NCBI GenBank assembly: GCA_048498995.1
Contig: JBEHWX010000010.1
Coordinates: 1 to 64,000 of the forward strand
Reading direction: 5' to 3'
Length of the DNA stretch: 64,000 bases
From: JBEHWX01 sp048498995
GTDB lineage: Bacteria > Bacteroidota > Ignavibacteria > OLB7
In this document: positions 43,685 to 53,663 of the stretch, one piece after another
Position numbering within the stretch: position 1 is the first letter of the stretch
Layout of the letters: each line of letters starts with the position of its first letter
Translations under genes and position numbers: made by a program
The notes under the pieces: generated by a model
Seen by the model: only the letters and a program-made list of their open reading frames with translations
The model's database searches: none
Told to the model about the DNA's origin: nothing

Positions 43685-46009
43685 ATGGCAAAGAACAGAT
43701 CCAAGAACGCCAGGCGGAACGGCGGCGCTACCGCGACGGCTCCCGCTCCGGCCGTGAAGCCGGCCGCCGCTCCCGCCGCCGCCCAGGCATCCCCGACGGC
43801 CCCGGCATCCACGGCCGCTCCGGCAACCACGGCCGCTCCGGCAACCGTGACCGCCCCGGCCATGACGGCTCCCGCCGCCGACTCCACGACGGTCTCGGCG
43901 ACGGCTCCCGTCAACGGCAACGGTAACGGCGTTCATTCCCCCCTTCCCCAGGTCGACTGGCACCGCGTGGCCCGGCTGATGCTCGTCTCCCGCGCGCTCG
44001 ATCGCGTCGAGGAGGAGCGTCTGGTGCCGCAGGGGCTGGTGACCTACCAGTTCTCCTCGCGCGGCCACGACCTTGCGCAGATCCTTCTCGGACTCCAGAT
44101 CCAGCATCCGCACGACGCGGCCACGCTCTACTACCGCTCCCGTCCGTTCGTTCTGACCGCCGGGCTCACCCCGGAGGAGGCGATCAGGAGCACCACCGGC
44201 CTGGCCGGCGGCATCTCCGAGGGACGCGATATCGGCGTGGTCCACAACCTTCCCTCGCGCGGCGGCGCCACCGTGCTGCCGACCAGCGGCGACGTCGGCG
44301 CGCAGTATTCACCGGCGACCGGCTGGGCGCAGGCCATCCGATTCCGCGCCGAGACCCTCGGCGACAAAAGCTGGGAGAGGGCGATCTCGGTCGCGCTCGG
44401 CGGCGACGGATCGTGCGCCACCAACGGATTCTGGGCGGCGCTCAACGTGGTCACCACGCAGCGCCTCCCCTACCTCTTCTTCATCGAGGACAACGGCTAC
44501 GGCATCTCCGTGCCGGGCACCTTCCAGACGCCGGGGGCGAACATCGCCGAGAACCTCGCGTCGTTCAAGGACCTGCGGGTGATCAGCGGCAGCGGCACCG
44601 ATCCGGTGGCCACCGCCACGCTGATCGCCGAGGCCGTGGAGCACGTCCGCTCCGGCGCCGGCCCCGTCCTGCTCCGGCTGGTGGTGCCCCGCCTCTGCGG
44701 GCACTCCTTCGTCGACACGCAGGCCTACAAGCCGGCCGAGCTCGTCGAGTGCGAGCGCGCCGACGATCCGCTGCCGAAGCTCAGGGAATTCCTGGCCGCG
44801 CGGGGAATCATCGGCCAGGAGGAGTGGAGCCGGATGGAGGCCGAGGCGGAGAAGGAGGTGACCGAGGCGGTCGAGCGGGCCATCGCCGCCGGCGATCCCG
44901 ATCCGGCCGGCGCGCTCGATGACGTCTTCTACCAGCAGGGACGCCCGCAGGTGATGGGCGGCATGCTGCCGGAGCTCGGCGAGGAGCGGTTCGCTCAGGC
45001 CGCGGCCGGCGTGGCCGAGCCCGCCCCCTCCGGTCCCCGCATGAACCTCATCGACGCGGTGCGCCGCACGCTGGCGCAGGAGCTCGAGAAGAACGACCGG
45101 CTCCTCCTCTTCGGCGAGGATGTCGGGATGAAGGGAGGCGTGCATGGCGCCACCATCGACCTGCAGAAGCGCTTCGGCGAGGCGCGCGTGTTCGATACCT
45201 CCCTGAACGAGGAGGGAATCATCGGGCGCGCCGTCGGCATGGCCGCCGCCGGCCTGATGCCGGTGCCGGAGATCCAGTTCCGCAAATACGCCGATCCGGC
45301 CCACGAGCAGATCACCGACTGCGGCACGATGCGCTGGCGCACCGCCGGCAAGTTCGCCGCGCCGATGGTGGTCCGCATCCCGGTCGGATTCGGCAAGAAG
45401 ACCGGCGATCCCTGGCACTCGGTCTCCGGCGAGGCGATCTACGCCCACCTGGTCGGCTGGCGCGTGGCCTACCCCTCGAACGCCGAGGATGCCGTCGGCC
45501 TGCTCCGCTCGGCCCTGCGCGGCAACGATCCCACCTTCTTCTTCGAGCACCGCGCCCTGCTCGATACCAAGGAGGGACGCCGCCCCTACCCCGGCGATGA
45601 CTTCGTGGTCCCCTTCGGCAAGGCCTCCCGCCCGGTCGAGGGGAGCGATCTGACGATCGTGACCTGGGGGGAGATGGTGCACCGCTCGACCGAGGCCGCC
45701 GCGGCGTTCCAGGGAAAGGTCGAGATCCTCGACCTCCGGACGATCATCCCCTGGGACCGCGAGGCGGTGCTCGCCTCGGTGAGGAAGACCGGACGCTGCC
45801 TGATCGTGCACGAGGACAACTGGACCTGCGGGTTCGGCGGCGAGATCGCCGCGACGGTGGCGCAGGAGGCCTTCCGCTGGCTCGACGCCCCGGTGGAGCG
45901 CCTGGCCACGGCCGACTGCCCCATCCCCTACAACCCGCGCCTGATGGACGCCACGGTGCCGACCGTCGAGAAGATCGCCGCGGCGATCGGACGTCTGCTC
46001 GCGTTCTAA
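43685..46009 (+). CDS. Fused 2-oxoacid dehydrogenase E1 (alpha + beta)
   Basis: 774 aa. Thiamine-diphosphate-dependent decarboxylase of the pyruvate or branched-chain 2-oxoacid dehydrogenase complex (cytosol). Residues about 1-90 are an Ala/Pro/Thr-rich low-complexity leader. The alpha part (about 95-430) carries the TPP motif GDGSCATNGFWAALNVVTTQRLPYLFFIEDNGYG. The beta part (about 455-774) begins MNLIDAVRRTLAQELEKNDRLLLFGEDVG and holds VFDTSLNEEGIIGRAVGMA and FGGEIAATVAQEAF. The ATG at 43685 is chosen over an upstream ATG because the latter lies on the promoter. No E2/E3 genes adjoin, so lipoyl partners are elsewhere. The alpha-beta fusion is common in Bacteroidota. Confidence 0.94.
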   Translation: MAKNRSKNARRNGGATATAPAPAVKPAAAPAAAQASPTAPASTAAPATTAAPATVTAPAMTAPAADSTTVSATAPVNGNGNGVHSPLPQVDWHRVARLMLVSRALDRVEEERLVPQGLVTYQFSSRGHDLAQILLGLQIQHPHDAATLYYRSRPFVLTAGLTPEEAIRSTTGLAGGISEGRDIGVVHNLPSRGGATVLPTSGDVGAQYSPATGWAQAIRFRAETLGDKSWERAISVALGGDGSCATNGFWAALNVVTTQRLPYLFFIEDNGYGISVPGTFQTPGANIAENLASFKDLRVISGSGTDPVATATLIAEAVEHVRSGAGPVLLRLVVPRLCGHSFVDTQAYKPAELVECERADDPLPKLREFLAARGIIGQEEWSRMEAEAEKEVTEAVERAIAAGDPDPAGALDDVFYQQGRPQVMGGMLPELGEERFAQAAAGVAEPAPSGPRMNLIDAVRRTLAQELEKNDRLLLFGEDVGMKGGVHGATIDLQKRFGEARVFDTSLNEEGIIGRAVGMAAAGLMPVPEIQFRKYADPAHEQITDCGTMRWRTAGKFAAPMVVRIPVGFGKKTGDPWHSVSGEAIYAHLVGWRVAYPSNAEDAVGLLRSALRGNDPTFFFEHRALLDTKEGRRPYPGDDFVVPFGKASRPVEGSDLTIVTWGEMVHRSTEAAAAFQGKVEILDLRTIIPWDREAVLASVRKTGRCLIVHEDNWTCGFGGEIAATVAQEAFRWLDAPVERLATADCPIPYNPRLMDATVPTVEKIAAAIGRLLAF

Positions 46010-46131
46010 TCCCGGGCTCGCATCGATGACCATCCAGGAGGGGAGCCGGCCCACGCGCCGGCTTCCCTCCGTCGTTTCCGGCCCGCCATATGCTCCCCCG
46101 GCTCCCGACGCGCGCATCCGACGTCAATCCC

Positions 46132-46139
46132 TATCTTCG
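46132..46139 (+). promoter_or_regulatory. -7-like element of HAD/acpS pair
   Basis: TATCTTCG in CCCTATCTTCG, 21 nt before the ATG; the same 11-mer occurs before dapB. Confidence 0.45.
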
Positions 46140-46160
46140 ACGACTTATCCGGAGGGCTCG

Positions 46161-46898
46161 ATGATCAAGGCGGTGGTGTTCGATCTGGACAATACGCTCG
46201 TGGACTTCATGGCGATGAAGAAGCAGGCGATCGATGCCGCCGTCGGGGCGATGATCGACGCCGGACTCGATATGTCGACCAGGGACGTGCGCGGGCATAT
46301 CGACAGGATCTACTCCGAACAGGGGATCGAATACCAGCGCGTGTTCGACGAGCTGCTGACCAGTGTCCTCGGACGGATCGACTTCAAGGTCCTCTCGGCC
46401 GGCATCGTCGCCTACCGTCGCGCCCGGGAGGCGGCGCTGAAGCCCTATCCGCACGTCTCGGCCACGCTCATGGAGCTGGTGAAGCACGGCGTGAAGCTGG
46501 CCATCCTCTCCGACGCCCCGACCCGCGAGGCGTGGCTCCGGCTCTGCTACGTCAACTTCCACCACATCTTCGACTTCGTGGTCACCTACGACGACACCGG
46601 CAAGCGGAAGCCGGACCCGCTCCCCTTCCGCCACGTGCTCGGCCTGCTGGAGGTGGCGCCGGAGGAGGCGATCATGGTGGGAGACTGGGCCGAGCGGGAC
46701 ATGGTCGGCGCGCGCGCCGTCGGCATGCGGACCGCCTTCGCCAGCTATGGCGACGCCTTCGGCAACCAGACAGTCCAGGCCGATTACACGCTCCAGGATA
46801 TCAAGGACCTGCTGAGGATCGTGCTCGACCGGGAGGAGCAAGACGAGATCGAGCGACGGGAGGAGAAGCGGGAGGACAACGAGGAGCGGGCGGAATGA
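46161..46898 (+). CDS. HAD-superfamily hydrolase (phosphatase-like)
   Basis: 245 aa; GGAGGG lies 6 nt before the ATG. The HAD motifs are complete: FDLDNTLVDF (nucleophile Asp9, Asp11), LAILSDAPTRE (motif II Ser), KRKPDP (motif III Lys), and MVGDWAERDMVGARAVGMRT (motif IV acidic pair). A helical cap (about 20-100) fits the TIGR02253/2-haloacid-dehalogenase-like group; most are small-molecule phosphatases. The C-terminal 25 residues are strongly charged (REEQDEIERREEKREDNEER). The stop overlaps the acpS start (ATGA). Substrate unknown. Confidence 0.92.
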   Translation: MIKAVVFDLDNTLVDFMAMKKQAIDAAVGAMIDAGLDMSTRDVRGHIDRIYSEQGIEYQRVFDELLTSVLGRIDFKVLSAGIVAYRRAREAALKPYPHVSATLMELVKHGVKLAILSDAPTREAWLRLCYVNFHHIFDFVVTYDDTGKRKPDPLPFRHVLGLLEVAPEEAIMVGDWAERDMVGARAVGMRTAFASYGDAFGNQTVQADYTLQDIKDLLRIVLDREEQDEIERREEKREDNEERAE

Positions 46899-47272
46899 TC
46901 GTCGGGACCGGCGTGGACATCGTGGAGGTGAGCCGCGTGGCCGAGGCAATCGAGCGTCACGGCGAGCGGATAGAGCGGCGCGTCTTCACCGACGAGGAGA
47001 TCGCCTACTGTCGCGGACGCGGAGCGCGGATGGCCGAGTGCTACGCGGCGCGCTTCGCGGCGAAGGAGGCGTTCACCAAGGCGCTCGGCACCGGGGTGGC
47101 CGGCGGAATCTCCTGGAACGAGATCGGCGTGACGCGCGCATCCTCCGGGAAGCCGGCTCTGACGTTGACCGGGGTCGCCGCCGAGCGCGCCGAGGGTCTT
47201 CTCGTGCATCTCTCCCTTTCGCATACCGCCAGCGCCGCCATCGCCATGGTGGTGATAGAGCGCATCGAATAA
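46895..47272 (+). CDS. acpS: Holo-[acyl-carrier-protein] synthase
   Basis: 125 aa. Transfers the 4'-phosphopantetheine arm of CoA to acyl carrier protein (fatty-acid synthesis, cytosol). Landmarks: GVDIVEVSRV at the start with the Mg-binding Asp8, RVFTDEEIAYC, AARFAAKEAFTKALGTG (conserved Glu and Lys), and the C-terminal HLSLSHTASAAIAMVV. Length normal for AcpS. The ATG overlaps the HAD gene stop by 4 nt, so the two are translated from one message. Confidence 0.97.
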   Translation: MIVGTGVDIVEVSRVAEAIERHGERIERRVFTDEEIAYCRGRGARMAECYAARFAAKEAFTKALGTGVAGGISWNEIGVTRASSGKPALTLTGVAAERAEGLLVHLSLSHTASAAIAMVVIERIE

Positions 47273-47859
47273 TCGCCTTCCTCGGCGCCCGGCTTGCCTC
47301 GGCGCCCGGCTCGTCTCCGTGTCGGGCATGCATCACGGATGATATTCCCACGATCGCCACGCGGCCCGCGCTATCCACCCGTACACATCCATCGCGGAGC
47401 CGGCCGTGGACGATCCTTCACGCAGCGTGGGATTCCGTCACGCACGGCCACGTTCGCACCACCGTTCCCGGAATAAATCACCTGATTTTTCGCGTGGCAC
47501 TTCCTTTGGCCTTGCCTCCGGCCGGCGCATGGCCATGCGATCACGTCGGGCGTTCACACTCTCTCTCCGCCCATGAGCTCGCCCGGCCACACATCCCGGG
47601 GATCGGGGGATTTCGCCACGGCGCGGAATCTTCATCGGGCCGAGACAATCGCCCATCCCGGAAGGTTGACGGAGAACGGACCGATCAGCACGCGCCGGCT
47701 CATCGATGCCTACCGACACGCATCCGCGACGATACACCGTGTCGCCGAGGCCTGTTCGGGTACGCTCTCGTTTCCACGGAGACGGGCGGCGTCAGCAATC
47801 GAACCGACGCCTGGTATGGGGCCATATCCCACGGCCCCGATCCTACATCCCAACCCGGC
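47273..47859. other. Intergenic region before the paralogue array
   Basis: No supported gene. It opens with a 17-bp tandem duplication (cctcggcgcccggcttg at 47280-47296, near-copy 47297-47313). It contains ctttggccttgc (47504-47515), shared with the region upstream of array member 6 (63136-63147), each preceded by ggaataa. These common motifs suggest a related control region. Confidence 0.45.
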
Positions 47860-50800
47860 ATGACCATGGCCGCATCTCTACCCCCACGCTCCGCATTCGG
47901 CATCCGGTTCGCGCTTCTGTTGCTCATGCTGTTCGGCGGCATCGCCGTCGCGCGCGCGCAGCAGATCGATCCGGCCACCGCCGGACGACTCTATGTCTTC
48001 GCCTTCCCCGACACGACGGCCGACCTCGATCTCAAGGGAGCCAGCGCGCAGCGGAATCCGAAGCAGGACACCTTCGCCGTCGCGATCTACTCGGCCACCA
48101 GAAACAGCGTGACGATCACCGGCAACTTCGGCTACAGCAAGGTGGTAACGATCGCCGCCGGGACGACGGAGGTGATCTACCTCAACGGCAACCCGCGCGC
48201 GGCGACGCCGATCGCGACCGAATCGGGAACCATCTCGACCAAGACCTTCCGGCTCGAGGCCGAGCAGCCGGTGGTGCTCTACTGTTTCATGATCACGAAG
48301 TTCGGCACCGAGGCCTTCACGCCGATCCCGGTCGAGCGGTGGGGAACCACCTACTTCACGGCCGCGATCCCGGGCGAGGTCCTGCTGGACATGGTCGGCC
48401 AGACCTGGGTGCCGAGCGCCGCCCCCGCGGAGATCCTGGTGATCGCCGCCTATGACCGCACCGCGGTCACCATCACGCCGAACGCCCGACTCGACAAGAA
48501 TGCGCCGACGACCGTGGTGTTGAACAAGGGAGAGTGCTATCAGGTGCAGAGCTATGTCGACACGAGCTCGGTCAACCTGGGGACGCCGCAGCCGGATCTC
48601 GGCGGCAGCCGCATCACCGCCAACAAGCCGATCGGCATGATCTCCGGCAACACCCGCGCGCAGGGAATCGACATGATGAGCGGCCGCGTGAACGAAGCCA
48701 AGGGGATGATGATCGAATGGATTGCCCCCGCCGACGAGCACGGCACCGAGTTCGTCTACCTGCCCACCTGGGACAGTCAGCGTCCGACCGGCGCGCCGGG
48801 AGAGAACCCCAGCGAAAAACGACGGATGGAGACCGTCCGCGTCTACGGCACGAGCACCGATACGGGAAGCGTCCCGGTCGAGGGGTCGGTGATCGAGGGA
48901 TACACCGGCACGATCTACAAAACATTCCAGACCACGACGACGAAATTCTTCGAGCTTCAGGTCGACTCGCCAACCCCACAGATCATCGAAGCGCGGAAGC
49001 CGGTTCAGGCGTTCATGAGCTCCACCGGCGTCGTCCGGCTCATCAGCGAGGGCACCGGGATCTCCACCTACGACGCATGGGCGCCGTACATGGTGGAGCT
49101 GACGCCGCGCGAGCAGTGGCCGAGCGCCGCGCCCTACTACGTGCCGAAATCGCTCGGCACGAGCGAGCACTTCCTGAACATCGTCACCGACGCGGCCTCT
49201 CGGAACAGGATCACGATCAACGGGAAGGGGATCAGCTTCAACCGGCAGATCGTGGGGAGCCAGCTCTACTGGACTACCCTGACGCTTACCGCGGGGGAGA
49301 TGGGAGTGATTGCCGGCGCCGATACCGACGCGCGCTTCTATGCGTTCGTCTACGGGGGCACGGCCGGCTTCCAGGACATCCGATCCGGCGTCTACGCCCA
49401 GAGCATCGGGCACATGTATGGCTATCCGCTGGCCCCACGCCGCCGCGTGCTCCTGCCGGCCGACTCGCTGAAGATCGATTCGACCTACGACTGCTCCGAG
49501 CTCACCGTGAAGGTCCGCGCCCTGAACGCGAATCCCGCCGGCCTCCTCTCGATCACGCTCGACTCGGCGGTCAACGCCTACATCAGGTACATCGACCCCG
49601 CCCCCCCCGATCCGGTGTCCGGCAGATCGCGGGCCGAGGTCGTGGTTGTCCCGATCGGTGCATACGACAGTGCTTCGGGCGTCGTTCACATTCAGGATCG
49701 CACCGGCAGAAGCTGGACGGTCGATTACCGCTGGGGCGGTAACGCCTTGAAGCCGGTCTCTCAGCTCGTCGACTTCGGAGATGTACCCGTCAATGTGAAG
49801 CAGACGAAGACCGTCGCCGTGGTCAATAGGAGCGCGGCGGCGATACCGATCGACTCGCTCTGGCTGGCCTTCGGCGGCGTGGGCTTCTCGGTCCTGTCGA
49901 CAAAGCCCGCGGTCTCGCACGATCCGAATAACCGGACGATGCTCAAGTCGGGGGACACGCTCGTGGTGACGATCGAGCTCGTTCCGACCATCGGGAACAA
50001 CGCATACGTCGATTCGCTGACGGTGACGAGCGGGTGCACGTTGCTGGGGGTGCTGCTGCGGGCGCAGACGGTCCAGCCGTGCCTCCACGTCGACGACCTC
50101 GACTTCGGCGTGCTCGCCTCGGGCCAGCAGAAGAGCCTGCCGCTCGAGATCTGCAACAAGGGAACCGGCGAAGTCACCTTCACCGATCCCTGGCTGACCT
50201 GGCTTCGGACGGAGTTCTCCGTCTCCCAGGCGGACATCGACAAGCTGAAGACGGTGGTGCTGACAGCGAACGACTGTGTCAGTATCACGGTCACCTTCAA
50301 GGCCGGCGGCAAGGGGAGCATTCACGAGGTGGCTCAACTGTGGGCGAACACCCGCACCTGTCGCGACACATCGGTCTGGACCGCCGTCGTCACGCAGCCG
50401 GGACCGCAGATCACCGGGTACGATTGGGGCCTGGTACAGGTCACGAGGGGGAACTCCTGCACCAAGAGCACGATCGAGAACTACAAGCAGGATCTTCTGC
50501 TCACCAACGACGGCGACCGGCCACTTACCGTCGCGAAGATCGAGCTTCTCGGACCGGATGCCGATCTGGGCTTCTTCAAGCTCGACAGCTCGGCCATCGG
50601 CACCACCGTCAACGTTGGCGACGTTATCAATCCCGGCGACGCCGGACGTACGCAGCGAGTCGTCTTTACCCCGACGGAGGAGCGGGAATACAGTTGTATC
50701 GCCAGCGTGACCACCGGAGGCGCGACCCCGTTGACCTCCGAGAATACCCTCCGCGCCTTCGCCATGGACGCGCACGTGACGGTGAACAATCACGACTTCG

Positions 50801-51414
50801 GGCTCTACCAGTTCGTCGCCCCGAACAATCCCACCATGAACGGCAGGACCACGATCGTCGCGCGCGGATATTTCCCGATGAGGCTCACTTCGGTCAGGGT
50901 CAACGACGGCCTCGACTTCTCCATCACCGGCATCAGCAAGTCGGACGGCTCTTCGGCCGCGTTTCCGATCACGCTCTCCAGAGGGGAGATGCTCAACGTC
51001 GACGTGGCGTTCCATCCGCAGACCGCCGATCCGATGGTCAAGACGGCGGAGCTGGTGGTCGAGGGAACTTTCGCCCACTGCGACGACTCGACCGGCCTGC
51101 TCAGAGCCGGCGTCACGCCCGCCGGCGTGGCGGTAACCGGCGATGACCGCGCCGGCGCCCTGGCGATCCGCATCGAGCCGAACCCGGTCAGGAGCGAGGC
51201 GGCCATCGCGCTGCTGCTGCCGGCGCGCGCGCATACGACCGCCGAGATCTTCAATGCCGCGGGAGTCCGCATGGCCACGCTGGTCGACGGCACCCTCGAT
51301 GCCGGCGAGCAGGTGCTGCGATGGAACACCGCCGGGGCTCCCTCGGGGCTCTACTACTGCCGGATCACCTCGGGAGTCCGGAGCCTGGTCCGGCCGATCG
51401 TCGTGATGCGATGA
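47860..51414 (+). CDS. Array member 1: IgGFc-like N-module + Hydin-like middle + T9SS tail
   Basis: 1184 aa. Signal peptide about 13-35. N-module (about 36-525): an IgGFc-binding-type domain (QIDPATAGRLYVFAFPDTT, GTEAFTPIPVERWGTTYF, CYQVQSYVDTSS, WPSAAPYYVPKSLGTSEHFLNI, GHMYGYPLAPRRRV). Middle module (about 530-1095): Hydin/ASH-like beta domains (VDFGDVPVNVKQTKTVAVVN, LDFGVLASGQQKSLPLEICNKG) with a repeated set of about ten cysteines. T9SS tail about 1097-1184. The start ATG lacks a strong ribosome site but begins a proper signal peptide. A large surface adhesin is likely; ligand binding is inferred only from the domain name. Confidence 0.9.
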   Translation: MTMAASLPPRSAFGIRFALLLLMLFGGIAVARAQQIDPATAGRLYVFAFPDTTADLDLKGASAQRNPKQDTFAVAIYSATRNSVTITGNFGYSKVVTIAAGTTEVIYLNGNPRAATPIATESGTISTKTFRLEAEQPVVLYCFMITKFGTEAFTPIPVERWGTTYFTAAIPGEVLLDMVGQTWVPSAAPAEILVIAAYDRTAVTITPNARLDKNAPTTVVLNKGECYQVQSYVDTSSVNLGTPQPDLGGSRITANKPIGMISGNTRAQGIDMMSGRVNEAKGMMIEWIAPADEHGTEFVYLPTWDSQRPTGAPGENPSEKRRMETVRVYGTSTDTGSVPVEGSVIEGYTGTIYKTFQTTTTKFFELQVDSPTPQIIEARKPVQAFMSSTGVVRLISEGTGISTYDAWAPYMVELTPREQWPSAAPYYVPKSLGTSEHFLNIVTDAASRNRITINGKGISFNRQIVGSQLYWTTLTLTAGEMGVIAGADTDARFYAFVYGGTAGFQDIRSGVYAQSIGHMYGYPLAPRRRVLLPADSLKIDSTYDCSELTVKVRALNANPAGLLSITLDSAVNAYIRYIDPAPPDPVSGRSRAEVVVVPIGAYDSASGVVHIQDRTGRSWTVDYRWGGNALKPVSQLVDFGDVPVNVKQTKTVAVVNRSAAAIPIDSLWLAFGGVGFSVLSTKPAVSHDPNNRTMLKSGDTLVVTIELVPTIGNNAYVDSLTVTSGCTLLGVLLRAQTVQPCLHVDDLDFGVLASGQQKSLPLEICNKGTGEVTFTDPWLTWLRTEFSVSQADIDKLKTVVLTANDCVSITVTFKAGGKGSIHEVAQLWANTRTCRDTSVWTAVVTQPGPQITGYDWGLVQVTRGNSCTKSTIENYKQDLLLTNDGDRPLTVAKIELLGPDADLGFFKLDSSAIGTTVNVGDVINPGDAGRTQRVVFTPTEEREYSCIASVTTGGATPLTSENTLRAFAMDAHVTVNNHDFGLYQFVAPNNPTMNGRTTIVARGYFPMRLTSVRVNDGLDFSITGISKSDGSSAAFPITLSRGEMLNVDVAFHPQTADPMVKTAELVVEGTFAHCDDSTGLLRAGVTPAGVAVTGDDRAGALAIRIEPNPVRSEAAIALLLPARAHTTAEIFNAAGVRMATLVDGTLDAGEQVLRWNTAGAPSGLYYCRITSGVRSLVRPIVVMR

Positions 51415-51429
51415 CTCATCGATGATGAC
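51091..51429 (+). repeat. 3'-end duplicate of array member 1 (pairs with 53322-53660)
   Basis: 339 bp that match 53322-53660 with about eight differences and no gaps, covering the T9SS tail and the first 15 bases beyond the stop. The upstream parts of the two genes are far more diverged, so the block looks recently copied or converted. Confidence 0.9.
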
Positions 51430-51435
51430 CTCATC

Positions 51436-51469
51436 ACCTCCCTCTCCGCCGCCGCGCGGAGGGGGAGGT
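51436..51469. terminator. Hairpin behind array member 1
   Basis: 14-bp arms acctccctctccgc / gcggagggggaggt (one G-T pair), loop 6 nt. No T-tract. Confidence 0.5.
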
Positions 51470-51554
51470 GACCACGAGTGAAGAAGAACGAAATATCATG
51501 CTGCGGTGCCCGAGACCGGAAGCACGTATGTGTACACCCATAGCAGAGAATGCC

Positions 51555-53645
51555 ATGACCACAACAGTACGTTCGGCACGTTCACTTCCCCTGCAAGCCG
51601 TATCGGCCTTGATCATCCTGCTCTGTCTGGCCGTGAGCGCGGAGGCACGCACCGTCATCCCGGCGGCGCCTGCTCGGGCCGCCGCCGCGGGAGATTCGCT
51701 CCGGATCGATACGAGCTACGACTGCTCCGTCCTCACGGTCGACATCACGACCGTGAGCTCCAATCCGGCGGGACTCGGCTCGATCAGACTCGACTCGGCC
51801 ATCAACGCCTACCTGATGATCCTGGACCCGGAGCCGCCGGAGGGAGTGACCGGCAAGACCCGGGCAAAAGTCGTCGTGCAGCCGGTCGATCTGACGAAGA
51901 GTGCCTCCGGCATCGTGGTCATCGAGGACCGCACCGGTAAGCGCTGGAGCGTCAGGTACGCCTGGAGCAGCCCCGGACTGACGACGATCCCACGCTACAC
52001 GCTCGATCTCGGCGACGTCAGCCTCAATGTGAAGCAGCGAAGGACGGTCGCCGTGGTCAATACGGGCTCGACGCCGGTCCCGATCGATACGCTGTTGCTG
52101 TCGTATTCCACCCAGGTATTCTCGATCGTGTCGACCACGCCGGCCGTATCGCACGATCCGAACAATCGGACGCTCCTCAAGCCGGGAGACACGTTGACAC
52201 TGACCATCGAGGTCAACCCGACCATCCCGGACATGTCCTACATCGACACATTGACGGTGACGAGCGATTGCCTGAGGCTGACGCTGGCACTACTGGCGCA
52301 GACGGTCCAGCCGTGCATCTACGTCGATAACCTCGACTTCGGCCAACTTGCTCCTGGCCAGCAGAAGAGTCTGCCGCTCAACATCTGCAACAAGGGACAA
52401 GGAGAGCTCCTCTTCCGGGATCCATGGCTGACCTGGCTCCAGAAGGAGTTCACCGTCTCGCAGGCGGATATCGACAAGCTCAAGACCGCCGTGCTGAAGG
52501 AGAACGACTGCATCCAGATCACGGTCACCTTCAAGGCCGGCCAGGAGGGGGAGTACAGGGAGGTTGCCCATTTCCAGGCCAATGCCATCGGCTGCCGCGA
52601 CACCTCCATCTGGAAGGCACTGGTGTGGAAGTCGGGCCCGCATCTCACCGGCTACGACTGGGGGCAGGTACGGGTCACGAAGAAGAATCCCTGCACAAAA
52701 AACACCGTCGAGAGCTACAAGCAGGACGCGCTGCTCACCAATGATGGCAACAGCCCAATTACCGTGGTGAAGGTCGAGCTGCTCGGTCCGGATGCCGACC
52801 AGGGTTTCTTCAAACTCGACAGCGCGACCGTGCCGCCGATCGGGGTGGGGGAAGTCCTCTCCCCCGGCCTGGCCGGACGCGCGCAGCGCATCATCTTCAC
52901 GCCCGCCGAGGAACGGCAATACAGTTGTACCATTCGCGTGATCGTTGTCGGAACGAAGCAGGATACGGTCGAGGCGGTTCTTCGCGGCCTTGCCGTTGAC
53001 GCGCACCTGCGGGTGGTCGATCACGACTTCGGGCTCTACCAGTTCAACGCCCCGAACGATCCGACCCTCCCCGGAACGACCACCATCATCGCCACCGGTG
53101 GCTATCCCCTCACCCTCACCTCGGTCAGGGTCGACGACGGACTCGACTTCTCCGTCAGCGGTATGCGTCGCTCAAACGGCTCGCCGGCCACGCTCCCGAT
53201 CACCCTCGCTCCCGGCGATGTTCTCAACGTCGATCTGCTCTTCCATCCGCAGGCGGCCGCGCCGGAGATCAAATCGGCCGAGCTGACCGTTGAGGGAGAT
53301 TTCTCCCGATGCGATGATTCCACCGGCCTGCTCAGAGCCGGCGTCACGCCCGCCGGCGTGGCGGTAACCGGCGATGACCGCGGCGGCGCCCTGGCCGTCC
53401 GCATCGAGCCGAACCCGGTCAGGAGCGAGGCGGCCATCGCGCTGCTGCTGCCGGCGCGCGCGCATACGACCGCGGAGATCTTCAATGCCGCGGGAGTCCG
53501 CATGGCCACGCTGGTCGACGGCGTGCTCGATGCCGGCGAGCAGGTGCTGCGATGGAACACCGCCGGGGCTCCCTCCGGGCTCTACTACTGCCGGATCACC
53601 TCGGGAGTCCGGAGCCTGGTCCGGCCGATCGTCGTGATGCGATGA
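51555..53645 (+). CDS. Array member 2: middle module + T9SS tail, no N-module
   Basis: 696 aa. Signal peptide about 9-31 (SLPLQAVSALIILLCLAVSAEA). The body (about 48-608) starts SLRIDTSYDCSVLTVDI and parallels the middle module of member 1 throughout, including LDFGQLAPGQQKSLPLNICNKGQGE, WLTWLQKEFTVSQADIDKL, NDCIQITVTFKAG and NPCTKNTVESYKQD. The tail (about 610-696) is almost identical to member 1. The missing IgGFc-like part is a clean module loss, not a frameshift: this gene has its own signal peptide. The start at MTTTVRS is set by that signal. Confidence 0.88.
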   Translation: MTTTVRSARSLPLQAVSALIILLCLAVSAEARTVIPAAPARAAAAGDSLRIDTSYDCSVLTVDITTVSSNPAGLGSIRLDSAINAYLMILDPEPPEGVTGKTRAKVVVQPVDLTKSASGIVVIEDRTGKRWSVRYAWSSPGLTTIPRYTLDLGDVSLNVKQRRTVAVVNTGSTPVPIDTLLLSYSTQVFSIVSTTPAVSHDPNNRTLLKPGDTLTLTIEVNPTIPDMSYIDTLTVTSDCLRLTLALLAQTVQPCIYVDNLDFGQLAPGQQKSLPLNICNKGQGELLFRDPWLTWLQKEFTVSQADIDKLKTAVLKENDCIQITVTFKAGQEGEYREVAHFQANAIGCRDTSIWKALVWKSGPHLTGYDWGQVRVTKKNPCTKNTVESYKQDALLTNDGNSPITVVKVELLGPDADQGFFKLDSATVPPIGVGEVLSPGLAGRAQRIIFTPAEERQYSCTIRVIVVGTKQDTVEAVLRGLAVDAHLRVVDHDFGLYQFNAPNDPTLPGTTTIIATGGYPLTLTSVRVDDGLDFSVSGMRRSNGSPATLPITLAPGDVLNVDLLFHPQAAAPEIKSAELTVEGDFSRCDDSTGLLRAGVTPAGVAVTGDDRGGALAVRIEPNPVRSEAAIALLLPARAHTTAEIFNAAGVRMATLVDGVLDAGEQVLRWNTAGAPSGLYYCRITSGVRSLVRPIVVMR

Positions 53646-53660
53646 CTCATCGATGATGAC
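53322..53660 (+). repeat. 3'-end duplicate of array member 2 (pairs with 51091-51429)
   Basis: See 51091-51429; offset exactly 2231 bp, no indels. Confidence 0.9.
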
Positions 53661-53663
53661 GGG

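Noticed and set aside
51555..53645. Members 2 and 4 as truncated pseudogenes of members 1 and 3
   Set aside because: Both have their own signal peptides, full-length intact frames and conserved cysteines, so they appear functional short forms.
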